DNA of 6,639 nt from Desulfofustis sp. (GTDB taxonomy: Bacteria; Desulfobacterota; Desulfobulbia; Desulfobulbales; Desulfocapsaceae), in assembly GCA_029287755.1 (NCBI GenBank), contig JARFQM010000189.1:1-6639 (forward strand), in the 5' to 3' direction. Under the pieces are notes generated by a model. That model was not told where the DNA came from, searched no databases, and saw only the letters and a program-made list of their open reading frames with translations. Made by a program: the position numbers and the translations under genes. Below, piece after piece: positions 1 through 6,100 of this stretch; the first letter of the stretch is position 1; every line of letters begins with the position of its first letter.

Positions 1-77
1 CCTCTATACCTGGGATATTATCTCTAAAGATTGCCCTTCTATAGAGTACAGAACCATTAAGTTTCATATAAGAGGTT

Positions 78-160
78 AAAAAAAGGATGCCGTCCGCCAA
101 CCGTGAACTCAGAACAGTGAAGCTGGAAACCCAAATTTCCAACTCGCCGGAGCAGGCATC
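78..160 (-). terminator. possible terminator after the DUF4143 ATPase gene
   Basis: Read on the minus strand just past the ATPase stop codon, GATGCC (160-155) can pair with GGCATC (91-86). This closes a long loop that itself contains the small hairpin TGGAAA/TTTCCA (141-124). A run of seven T (84-78) follows one base after the outer arm. The T-run after a stem fits an intrinsic terminator, but the outer stem is short and its loop is long, so this is a weak call. Confidence 0.25.
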
Positions 161-168
161 TTTTCATT

Positions 169-1332
169 TCACGATATCACTTCTCCGTTCCACAACATTT
201 TCAAAAAATAGCGCCACGGTAAAATCCGAATATCCTCATGTAGCCGGGCAGCGCCTTCGTTACAAACAACAACTGCTCTTGCAGGGCGGTACTCCCGGAT
301 AAACGTCTTGAGCGGGCGAAGGTCTGCGTTATCGACTCGGCTCGACCCTTTAACCTCGATAGCCACTTTTCCATGACCTAAGATAAAATCCACTTCCAAT
401 CCGGACTTCGTCCGCCAGAAATTCACATCGTAATTGAGCTCACTGTAGGCGCGATGGGCAAGTAGTTCCATCAGAATGAAATGTTCGATGGCCTTTCCGA
501 ACTGTTCACCTTTCTCCTGTGGAATCCGGCGGTGGGTGATCGCCCCGGCAACGCCGACATCGAACAAATAAAACTTGCCGGCCCTTATGATCACATTACG
601 GTCCTTCCTCTTCTTGTAGGGTTCGATCATCGTGCCCAGCAGGGTGTCGACAAGGATCTGGTAGTACTCCTTGACGGTCTTCGCATCTACGCCACAGTCC
701 CGGGCTATGTTCGCATAATTTGTCAGTTCTCCGTGAGAGTAGCCCATGGCATCGAAGAACCGAGAGAAGGCCGGGATATTCCGGGTCAATCCCTCATCGA
801 ACACTTCCTCTTTGAGATAATCTTGAACATACGCCTGCAGCGACTTACGGTATTCCGTCTGCATGTAGTGCAAGGGTATCATTCCCCGGTTGAGCGCTTT
901 GAGCAAATCAAGGTCAGCCACCTCTGCCGAGACGAGCGGGTGCATCTCGTAACGCCAGGCACGGCCTCCAAGCAGATTCGCCTTTCCCCGTTTCAGTTTC
1001 CTTGCGCTGGAGCCGCACAGGATAAACCGTAGGCCCTTGTTTTCGATAAGCCAGTGAATTTCATCGAGCAGTTGAGGTACTTTCTGCACCTCGTCGATAA
1101 TGACCGGCTCCTTCAACTGCTTCGGGGATACAGCAAGGAGCTGCTCCCGCAGCAAAAAAGGGCGCTTGACGAACTCAAGGAAAAGGTCGGTCTGAAGCAA
1201 ATCATACCTCAGACTTTCAGGAAAGGCCGCTCTGAGGAAGGTCGTCTTGCCTGTTTTCCTCGGCCCCCACAAGAAGGCAGACTGCCCTTTCGGCAGCTTT
1301 AGATTCAGCAGCCGGGTCAGCATTTGAATCAT
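169..1332 (-). CDS. AAA-type ATPase with C-terminal DUF4143 domain
   Basis: This is a complete 387-residue protein, the usual size for the AAA_14/DUF4143 family. The N-terminal ATPase domain has Walker A GPRKTGKTT (23-31), Walker B VIIDEVQ (77-83) and a sensor-like LCGSSAR (105-111). The C-terminal part has a nuclease-fold-like pattern, GLEVDFI (311-317) followed by AIEVKGS (324-330). That resembles the acidic/Lys core of PD-(D/E)XK enzymes, which is known for DUF4143. The start is set by GGGAGG (1345-1340) seven bases before the ATG. The gene has its own promoter and operator-like dyad and lies beyond a gap from the metal-transport operon, so it appears to be a separate unit. The flanks are more AT-rich than the operon, which suggests an accessory insert. 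The cellular role of the family is not established; proposals include NTP-dependent DNA-linked functions, and I do not assign one. Confidence 0.93.
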   Translation of the reverse strand: MIQMLTRLLNLKLPKGQSAFLWGPRKTGKTTFLRAAFPESLRYDLLQTDLFLEFVKRPFLLREQLLAVSPKQLKEPVIIDEVQKVPQLLDEIHWLIENKGLRFILCGSSARKLKRGKANLLGGRAWRYEMHPLVSAEVADLDLLKALNRGMIPLHYMQTEYRKSLQAYVQDYLKEEVFDEGLTRNIPAFSRFFDAMGYSHGELTNYANIARDCGVDAKTVKEYYQILVDTLLGTMIEPYKKRKDRNVIIRAGKFYLFDVGVAGAITHRRIPQEKGEQFGKAIEHFILMELLAHRAYSELNYDVNFWRTKSGLEVDFILGHGKVAIEVKGSSRVDNADLRPLKTFIREYRPARAVVVCNEGAARLHEDIRILPWRYFLKMLWNGEVIS

Positions 1333-1339
1333 GGAAATT

Positions 1340-1345
1340 CCTCCC
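1340..1345 (-). promoter_or_regulatory. ribosome binding site of the DUF4143 ATPase
   Basis: GGGAGG lies seven bases upstream of the ATG at 1332 on the minus strand. It supports that start over the in-frame Met at residue 4. Confidence 0.75.
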
Positions 1346-1351
1346 GTTTAG

Positions 1352-1387
1352 TTTAACTTTTATGGAGTATGCTCCATTAGGGTTAAA
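1352..1387. promoter_or_regulatory. two-layer symmetric operator-like dyad
   Basis: On the plus strand the outer arms are TTTAAC (1352-1357) and GTTAAA (1382-1387), and the inner arms are ATGGAG (1362-1367) and CTCCAT (1372-1377). All arms are 6 bp and perfectly complementary, and all spacers are 4 bp, so the whole 36-bp element is symmetric about 1369/1370. It covers the proposed -10 box of the ATPase promoter, where a bound dimer or tetramer would block transcription. The symmetry is seen directly; the operator role is inferred. Confidence 0.6.
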
Positions 1388-1394
1388 TCGTCAA
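1366..1394 (-). promoter_or_regulatory. sigma70-like promoter of the DUF4143 ATPase gene
   Basis: On the minus strand there is a -35-like TTGACG (1394-1389), a 17-bp spacer and a -10-like CATACT (1371-1366, four of six matches to TATAAT). Transcription would start near 1359, about 27 bases before the start codon. The spacing is ideal and no better promoter is visible nearby. Confidence 0.55.
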
Positions 1395-1663
1395 CAGTTA
1401 TATTCGAAGGATCACCTTCGAAAGAATGGGTGTGATCCTGCGGGTTCAAGGGATCAAAGATTATAGGATTCGCGTGAAATGCTTTAGAATAATGAAGAAA
1501 TTAAACGAGGCGCTGATCCTCCATTATGATCTGGAGTAAGATTTGGCGGGTTCTTTTAATATTATCCCGGGGGGGGAGGGCATTTCCTTCCTGAGCCCGT
1601 AATGGTCCTGTGATGAAGCAAAATGCAACTGAGCCTTGCGCGGTCAAGAGTGGGCCTTCATTG
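1395..1663. other. gene-poor interval with nested inverted repeats and a G8 run
   Basis: No convincing gene lies between the stop of the metal-transport operon and the ATPase promoter. The interval holds two overlapping inverted repeats (1403-1439), a short plus-strand reading frame of 37 codons (1426-1539), a weak CTCCA/TGGAG stem (1519-1536) and a run of eight G (1569-1576). I see no stem followed by a T-run that could end the operon transcript after 1664. The interval is more AT-rich than the operon. Confidence 0.6.
1403..1439. repeat. overlapping, mutually exclusive inverted repeats
   Basis: The first repeat is TTCGAAGG (1403-1410), loop ATCA, CCTTCGAA (1415-1422), a perfect 8-bp stem. 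The second is AGGATCAC (1408-1415) with GTGATCCT (1432-1439), also a perfect 8-bp stem. The two share bases 1408-1415 and cannot form together. The site lies just upstream of the ATPase -35 box. Neither stem is followed by a T-run on either strand. Confidence 0.55.
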
Positions 1664-3373
1664 TTAAACCCCGAGGCTCATTGCGGCCCCGGCTGTAAGG
1701 ACAACACCCAATACGGTGATGACCAGGGCGCTGGCAACCGGAATATATCGGCCCCACGCGGTCAACCTGGGTACCCGCTGGACAATCCGGCTGCCTTTCA
1801 CAAAAAGGAGCCCCACCACCGTCAATACGGCTGCAAGCCCGAGGCTGAAGGCCACCACCAGGGCCATGCCAAGGCCTGCCCGGTTCATCGATACGGCGGC
1901 GAGAAGCAGAACGAGTGCCGACGGACAGGGCAGAAGTCCGCCTGAAATACCCAGCAAAAGCAGCGACCGCCAGGTGACCGGCGAGCCGTCGGCACCGGGC
2001 GGCAAGTGGGAATGGCCGTGATCGTGGCCGTGTGAATGTCCGGTCGGGGACAGATGGTCATGACCGTAACGGTCATGATGGTGGTGATGGTGATCATGGT
2101 CTCCATGGCCATTACCATCGTGCGGATGCGGGTGCTCGTGGTCATATCCGTGGACGTGGTCGCTAAGATCATGGCCGTGATCGTGCGAGTGCCCGGTCGG
2201 ATGCAGATGATCATGCCCGTTATGGTCATGGTCGTGATGATGGTGGCCGTGATATCCAAGGCCGTCATCACCATGTGTATGCGGGTGCTCGTGACCATGC
2301 CCGTGCACGTGGTCGCCTGGATTATGCTCGTGATCGTGGTGGTCACGCCGGCGCGCAACGTATTCTGCGATCAGCGGACGGACGCGCTGCCTGAGCATGA
2401 AAAGACCCATTCCCACCACAATCAGCCCCGAAGCCGCGGCCAGCCAGGGATAAAGCTGCTCCGGAAGCACATACCGGGAAGCAAACAGGGCAACAAGGCC
2501 CAGGGCCAACACTCCGAGGGTATGGGTGAGTGTGACCGTCAGTCCCAGGTAAACGGCGTGCCAGGGGGTGCTGCGGGCTCCGATCAGATAGGCGCCGACG
2601 ATGGCCTTGCCATGGCCCGGCGTCAGTGCGTGACCCGCGCCCCAGGCCATCGCCGCCAGCAGCGTCCCGGCAATAAAGGCCGCGCCGAGTTCTCCGCTGC
2701 GCAGCATCGCCAGCAAATCCTCCTGCCCCGGCATTCGCGCCAGCCGGGCGGATAAAGGCCCCGTGCCGGTAAAGAGCTGTATCAGCAGGACCATCCCGAC
2801 CAGCGCAAAGCCGGTACCTGCCATCCTTATGAGGGCCTGCCCCATTCGTGATGAAACGACCGGAACCCAGGCCGCGATCAGCGCAACCAGGATCAGACCG
2901 GTGAGCGCAACACCGGGAATAAACTGGACCGCCACCTTTGCCGCTGCCATGTCCATGCCACTGCGGTAACCGAGGATTAATCCGGTCAGCAATGCCAGCA
3001 TTGTCATCGGCATGGTGGTGATCCGACTGAGTCGATGTTTGAACGCAAGCAACCCACCCAGCACCACGAGAAGGATCAGGTTTATGACCTGGAAAAAATC
3101 ATAAGGCGGCAGAAGGCTCCCGGAAATAGTCCCGGCCAGAAGCGCGGCCGGGAAGGCCAAAAGGGCTGCCCGGGCCGCATGTTTTCCACATTGGCCGGCC
3201 ATCAGTGCAAGGGCCAGGGTGGGCAGCAGATGCTCCGAGGAGGTCAGCGGGTGCATCATGCCCGCATAGAATTCGCCAACATTGGTGTTCACCAGATGGG
3301 CGTATGCCTTTGCGGGTAAACATACGCTGCACGCGGCAAACACGGCGGATGTTAACCGGCTCAATCGTTTCAT
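1664..3373 (-). CDS. HupE/UreJ-like domain fused to RcnA/NicO-type nickel/cobalt exporter
   Basis: The protein has 569 residues. A signal peptide (1-25, ending AKAYA) precedes a HupE/UreJ-like membrane domain of about five segments (residues about 26-200), where the family HX5DH motif appears as H41-X5-E47-H48. A second membrane domain (about 225-569) has GHALTPGHGKA (247-257) and LLPCPSALVLLL (480-491), both hallmarks of RcnA/NicO nickel-cobalt efflux proteins. Between the segments at about 306-327 and 468-495 lies a loop (344-456) with 47 His in 113 residues, a likely metal sensor or buffer. The start at 3373 is chosen because AAGGG sits 6 bases upstream, the signal peptide follows directly, and the longer frame from 3484 would overlap the upstream gene by 100 nt. 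It is the last gene of the operon, 11 nt after the HupE/UreJ_2 gene. The metal specificity is inferred from the family. Confidence 0.9.
   Translation of the reverse strand: MKRLSRLTSAVFAACSVCLPAKAYAHLVNTNVGEFYAGMMHPLTSSEHLLPTLALALMAGQCGKHAARAALLAFPAALLAGTISGSLLPPYDFFQVINLILLVVLGGLLAFKHRLSRITTMPMTMLALLTGLILGYRSGMDMAAAKVAVQFIPGVALTGLILVALIAAWVPVVSSRMGQALIRMAGTGFALVGMVLLIQLFTGTGPLSARLARMPGQEDLLAMLRSGELGAAFIAGTLLAAMAWGAGHALTPGHGKAIVGAYLIGARSTPWHAVYLGLTVTLTHTLGVLALGLVALFASRYVLPEQLYPWLAAASGLIVVGMGLFMLRQRVRPLIAEYVARRRDHHDHEHNPGDHVHGHGHEHPHTHGDDGLGYHGHHHHDHDHNGHDHLHPTGHSHDHGHDLSDHVHGYDHEHPHPHDGNGHGDHDHHHHHHDRYGHDHLSPTGHSHGHDHGHSHLPPGADGSPVTWRSLLLLGISGGLLPCPSALVLLLAAVSMNRAGLGMALVVAFSLGLAAVLTVVGLLFVKGSRIVQRVPRLTAWGRYIPVASALVITVLGVVLTAGAAMSLGV
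2009..2314 (-). repeat. tandem duplication of 153 bp encoding the His-rich loop
   Basis: Two directly adjacent 153-bp units, 2314-2162 and 2161-2009, encode residues 354-404 and 405-455 of the exporter fusion. The two 51-residue units align without gaps at 34 identical positions. Both start DHVHG and share HEHPH, GHDHL, PTGHSH and a final Ser, and each has 21 His. The substitutions between them show the duplication is not brand new. Confidence 0.85.
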
Positions 3374-3384
3374 ATTAAACCCTT

Positions 3385-4398
3385 TCAACCAACTCCCAGC
3401 ATGATCGTCACGCGCTGAATCGTCCAGTAGGCGCCCAGGGATCCCACCGTGTAGCCCGGTAGCACATTGACCCATCTCGGCCAACGCAGCTCGATTTTCT
3501 TGAATGACTGCAACAAAATCAAAATCAACGCCACAAAACCCAGCTGCCCCAGCTCAACCCCCACGTTGAAAAAGAGCAGGGCCGGCGCCAGCTCCGCCCG
3601 GGGCATTCCCGTGACAGACAGACCGCTGGCAAAACCAAAGCCGTGCAGAAGCCCGAAGGCAAACGCCACCACCCAGGGGTGGCGAATGGTGAAACTGGTC
3701 TCACCCCGCCACACCCGCACGATCTCAGGACCGAGAAACAGGATGCTCAGGGCGATGGCGGCAGTGAGCGGCTGCGTCGGGACATTGGCATATCCCAACG
3801 TGGCCAGGGCCAGGGTGATGCTGTGGGCCACCGTAAAGGCGGTAATGGTTTTTAAAAGCATCATGCGGCCTTGCACAATGATCAACAGACCCAGAATGAA
3901 CAGGAGATGGTCGACTCCCAGTATGATGTGATGAAATCCCACAGCGAGGTACTCGAGAGATGAAACATACCAGGGCCGCTCTCCCCTTAGCACCGCATCG
4001 GGTCTGCTGGGCCGCACCACCTGGGTATAGGTGGTGCCGTCCAACCGTGAGACACGGACAAAAACATCGGTAATGGTCCCTTCCAGGCCGGGAAAACGGA
4101 TCACGCTGCCGTTGATGGACGCGCGCCCAACCGTCACAATCCGGCGATGCAGTGCCGAGTCAGACAGTTGCCGGACCGTCGGTTCCCCGACGGTCTGCCA
4201 GTTATCCGGCAGCTGCAGCCGGGCCGGGTGCGGTCTGCCATAGTAGATAGGGGCGCGCCAGATCACTTCGTAGCGGTCTGCGCCCAGCTGCCTGAGTTCA
4301 AGCGAGCCGGGCTGGGATTGATGGGCAAATGCTTCGCCCCTCAGCCCGGCGCACAGGGCGAGCAGGACGACAAGCATCCAGGTGACAGGGCGCATCAT
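3385..4398 (-). CDS. HupE/UreJ_2-family membrane protein
   Basis: The protein has 337 residues. It has a signal peptide (about 1-25, ending EAFA before H26), a periplasmic beta-rich region (about 26-140), and a C-terminal membrane domain with about six segments. The conserved motifs GFHHIILGVDHLLF (154-167, containing H157-X5-D163-H164), FTVAHSITLALA (188-199), FGLLHGFGFA (248-257) and FFNVGVELGQ (276-285) are those of the HupE/UreJ_2 family. HupE itself is a nickel permease that needs its HX5DH motif; transport of nickel or a related metal is an inference here. The start overlaps the stop of the isomerase gene by 4 nt (ATGA), and AGAGGAG lies 8 bases before the first ATG, which favours it over the second ATG at 4395. 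The gene is translationally coupled to both neighbours. Confidence 0.92.
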   Translation of the reverse strand: MMRPVTWMLVVLLALCAGLRGEAFAHQSQPGSLELRQLGADRYEVIWRAPIYYGRPHPARLQLPDNWQTVGEPTVRQLSDSALHRRIVTVGRASINGSVIRFPGLEGTITDVFVRVSRLDGTTYTQVVRPSRPDAVLRGERPWYVSSLEYLAVGFHHIILGVDHLLFILGLLIIVQGRMMLLKTITAFTVAHSITLALATLGYANVPTQPLTAAIALSILFLGPEIVRVWRGETSFTIRHPWVVAFAFGLLHGFGFASGLSVTGMPRAELAPALLFFNVGVELGQLGFVALILILLQSFKKIELRWPRWVNVLPGYTVGSLGAYWTIQRVTIMLGVG

Positions 4399-5303
4399 TG
4401 TCCGGACTCCTCTGGTCGAGATGCTGCAATGGCTTCTCCTGATCTACCTTCTGCTGAAGCTGGAGGTTCGACGACGACCTCATAACCTGCGCGCAGCTTC
4501 TGATAAGTCGTATCCTTCAGCTCCTGGCGGCGCTGGGCCAGATATTCGCGTTCGACCTGGTCCCGAATCTCTGCCAGCTCCGGCAGGCGGCCTTCCTCGC
4601 GTTCGGTGACCTTCACCAGGTGCCCGCCCAGGCCCGAGTAGAGCGGCCCGGTCCATGTCCCCGGGGCCAGTGTGACCAGCTGCCGGGCGAAAGGCTCACC
4701 GAACTGGCCTGCGATATCGCTCCGGGTCGCCATCCGATATTCGCCCTGCATTAGGGTCGAATCACCGACCGATTCAGGCGCTGCGCCCCGTTTCAAGCGG
4801 GCCAGCATGTGCGTCGCATCGGCTTCCATATTTTGACGCTTGGTGGGATTGAGATAGACCTGGCGGAAGGAAGCCCGCGCTTCCATCTGGAACTTGTCCG
4901 GGTGCTCTTGCAGGTAGGCGGTCAGCACATCGTCGCCGGGCTCTGCCACGGTACTCAGGTCCTCGAGCAGGAACTCCAGCTTCAGGCGCATCCGCTGCCG
5001 GATGGTCGGGTCATTCCGATCGAGGCCCATGTCCACGGCCTCGCGGTAGTATATCTCGTCACGCACGTGGCTCTCGATCAATCCGGCCAGCTCCTCTTTG
5101 GTGGGCGGCCGCATCCAGGTGCGGGTAAACTTAGCCTCCATCTCCTTGACCTGGCCGGACGTAACGACGATCCGATCCGGTTGGTCGCCCGCCGGTCCAC
5201 TGGTGACGTTGAACAGGAGGAAGAGTCCGGCACCGATCAGCAGAAAATGCACCAGCGGTTCCCGAACTAGACTTATGAGCCTTTTCATCAGTGTACTCTT
5301 CAT
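4395..5303 (-). CDS. membrane-anchored parvulin-type peptidyl-prolyl cis-trans isomerase
   Basis: The protein has 302 residues. A short basic N-terminus with REPLVHFLLIGAGLFLLF (14-31) forms one membrane anchor, and the remainder should face the periplasm. An alpha-helical SurA/PpiD-like region (about 45-135) precedes a parvulin/PpiC-like domain (about 140-235) recognisable from ASFRQVYL, the QFGEPFARQLVTLAPGTWTGP stretch (200-220, given here to mark its extent) and GGHLVKV (226-232). A charged helix and a Pro/Glu/Ser tail follow. Parvulins speed up prolyl isomerisation in folding of exported proteins. The first ATG (5303) lacks a clear ribosome site. The Met at residue 6 (5288) has AAGAG eight bases upstream and begins in the way usual for this group, so the true start may be 5288 (297 residues). 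It is the first gene of the three-gene operon. Confidence 0.88.
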   Translation of the reverse strand: MKSTLMKRLISLVREPLVHFLLIGAGLFLLFNVTSGPAGDQPDRIVVTSGQVKEMEAKFTRTWMRPPTKEELAGLIESHVRDEIYYREAVDMGLDRNDPTIRQRMRLKLEFLLEDLSTVAEPGDDVLTAYLQEHPDKFQMEARASFRQVYLNPTKRQNMEADATHMLARLKRGAAPESVGDSTLMQGEYRMATRSDIAGQFGEPFARQLVTLAPGTWTGPLYSGLGGHLVKVTEREEGRLPELAEIRDQVEREYLAQRRQELKDTTYQKLRAGYEVVVEPPASAEGRSGEAIAASRPEESGQ

Positions 5304-5565
5304 TTGTCTATACTGATCTGTTTATCGTTATGGGGTCAGGGGAAAACTGAAACGGCCAACGCTCAACTTCCAAGATGGATGCCGCTCACTCCACTATTTT
5401 GATTTTCACCGTTTTTACTTCGTGGCGTTTCTCCAGTCATTCAGCAAGTACGCTGAATGACTGGAAGGGTTATGTTAAGCGCGCACCAGTTATTTTCTAC
5501 TTGCCATACGGCCTGCCCTGTGTGGGCACGCTGGCCACTTCAGCGCTTGCGGTCAGCAAGGCGTT
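5304..5565. other. gene-less interval with hairpin and repeated motifs
   Basis: No gene is supported here. The plus-strand frame crossing it (5375-5701) runs antisense into the sulfatase and has no ribosome site. The interval contains a 14-bp hairpin, two copies of GGCGTTTC and GTTAAGCG, and a 10-bp inverted repeat. I could not fix a convincing promoter for the isomerase operon, although it must lie here unless transcription continues from the sulfatase. Confidence 0.55.
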
Positions 5566-5571
5566 TCAGTT
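5345..5571. repeat. 10-bp inverted repeat flanking a 227-bp segment
   Basis: AACTGAAACG (5345-5354) and CGTTTCAGTT (5562-5571) are perfect inverted copies. The match continues as CC on both sides if one extra G is allowed at 5355. The segment encloses the hairpin at 5432-5465. Its right end coincides with the end of the frameshifted sulfatase tail. It could be a mini-element or an attC-like site, or chance. Confidence 0.35.
5432..5465. repeat. perfect 14-bp stem with 6-nt loop
   Basis: TCCAGTCATTCAGC (5432-5445) pairs fully with GCTGAATGACTGGA (5452-5465) around the loop AAGTAC. No T-run follows on either strand, so it is not a classical intrinsic terminator. A stem this long is unlikely by chance in 300 bases and suggests a structured site or mobile-element hairpin. 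Confidence 0.8.
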
Positions 5572-6055
5572 AAGCGTATGCTCGGAAATCTTCATGAGCG
5601 CGTCACCCACGCTGAAGCGCGGATCCTCGGTCTCGTCGAGCTTGTCGGTCGTTCGGGTGGTTCTTCCCGAACTGGCCGGAACCGTAGCCGTGGGGCTTTA
5701 GAAGCTGCGCCAGCGTCGGATCCTCGTCGCTGATGCCCTGCTTGGCGCCGGGCATGCCGACCTTGGTCAGGCCGACGCGAAAGGGGCTCTGGCCGGTGGT
5801 GAAGGCCGAACGGCCCGGGGTACAGCCCTGATCCCCGTAGTAGTCGGTGAACATGGCGCCTTCTTGGGCCAGCTGATCAATGTTCGGGATCCTGTACCCC
5901 ATCAACCCATGGCTGTAGGCGCTGATGTTCGTGATGCCGACATCGTCGCCCATGATAACGAGAATATTGGGTTTCTCTGCCGCATCGGCTACGCCGGCGT
6001 AAAAACATACCGTGAATAGTAGCGCAAAAGCAACTCTTGTCATCATGGTCTTCAT
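5566..6055 (-). pseudogene. truncated arylsulfatase (sulfatase family, formylglycine type)
   Basis: The N-terminus is intact: signal peptide (1-25, ending VADA), NILVIMGDDVG (30-40) with the metal-binding Asp pair D37-D38, and CTPGRSAFTTG (78-88), where C78 in C-x-P-x-R would be converted to formylglycine. Similarity holds to GQFGKNH near residue 132. After this, family members continue for several hundred residues, but this frame turns basic and stops at 5603 after 150 codons. One base shift opens a second frame reading DKLDETEDPRFS and ending at 5566; I do not recognise this tail. Full-length sulfatases of this type have about 500 residues, so the catalytic C-terminal ligands are missing and the gene should be dead. 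Its ribosome site is excellent and it lies 45 nt after the DUF3604 gene, so it was probably co-transcribed with it. Confidence 0.85.
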
Positions 6056-6060
6056 TGGAA

Positions 6061-6068
6061 ACCTCCTT
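6061..6068 (-). promoter_or_regulatory. strong ribosome binding site of the sulfatase gene
   Basis: AAGGAGGT, a full match to the Shine-Dalgarno consensus, lies five bases before the ATG at 6055. It fixes the start of the broken sulfatase and indicates that the gene was well translated before it decayed. Confidence 0.8.
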
Positions 6069-6100
6069 ACTCTGAATTTCTTTATTTAAGCTATCAATTT

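Noticed and set aside
87..302. Plus-strand 71-codon frame at the left edge
   Set aside because: GG abuts its ATG directly, half of it is antisense to the ATPase 3' end, and the A-run before it is better explained as the T-run of a minus-strand terminator.
481..1032. Plus-strand 183-codon frame opposite the ATPase
   Set aside because: It is antisense to a gene with intact Walker motifs and has no domain of its own.
2009..2314. CRISPR-like or satellite repeat reading of the periodic GTGATC/CATGG region
   Set aside because: The periodicity comes from codon repetition in a His-rich protein loop. There are only two long units, no spacers and an uninterrupted reading frame.
1885..2358. Minus-strand 157-codon frame rich in Thr, Ile and Met
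   Set aside because: It is the frame-shifted reading of the same His-rich repeat inside the exporter gene, with no ribosome site or recognisable domain.
2036..2755. Plus-strand 239-codon frame rich in Met and Val
   Set aside because: It is the antisense shadow of the His-rich loop: His and Asp codons (CAY, GAY) read backwards as Met/Val/Ile-type codons. The real frame carries exporter motifs and a signal peptide.
3374..3484. Upstream start at 3484 for the exporter fusion
   Set aside because: It would add 37 non-signal-like residues and overlap the HupE/UreJ_2 gene by 100 nt. The Met at 3373 has a ribosome site and a signal peptide directly after it.
4809..5270. Plus-strand 153-codon frame opposite the isomerase
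   Set aside because: It is a shadow of the isomerase gene, rich in His/Leu/Gly from reversed codons, with no start signal.
5375..5701. Plus-strand 108-codon frame across the sulfatase break
   Set aside because: It has no ribosome site, runs antisense through the sulfatase remnant and includes the hairpin as coding sequence. It is better explained as chance in a repeat region.
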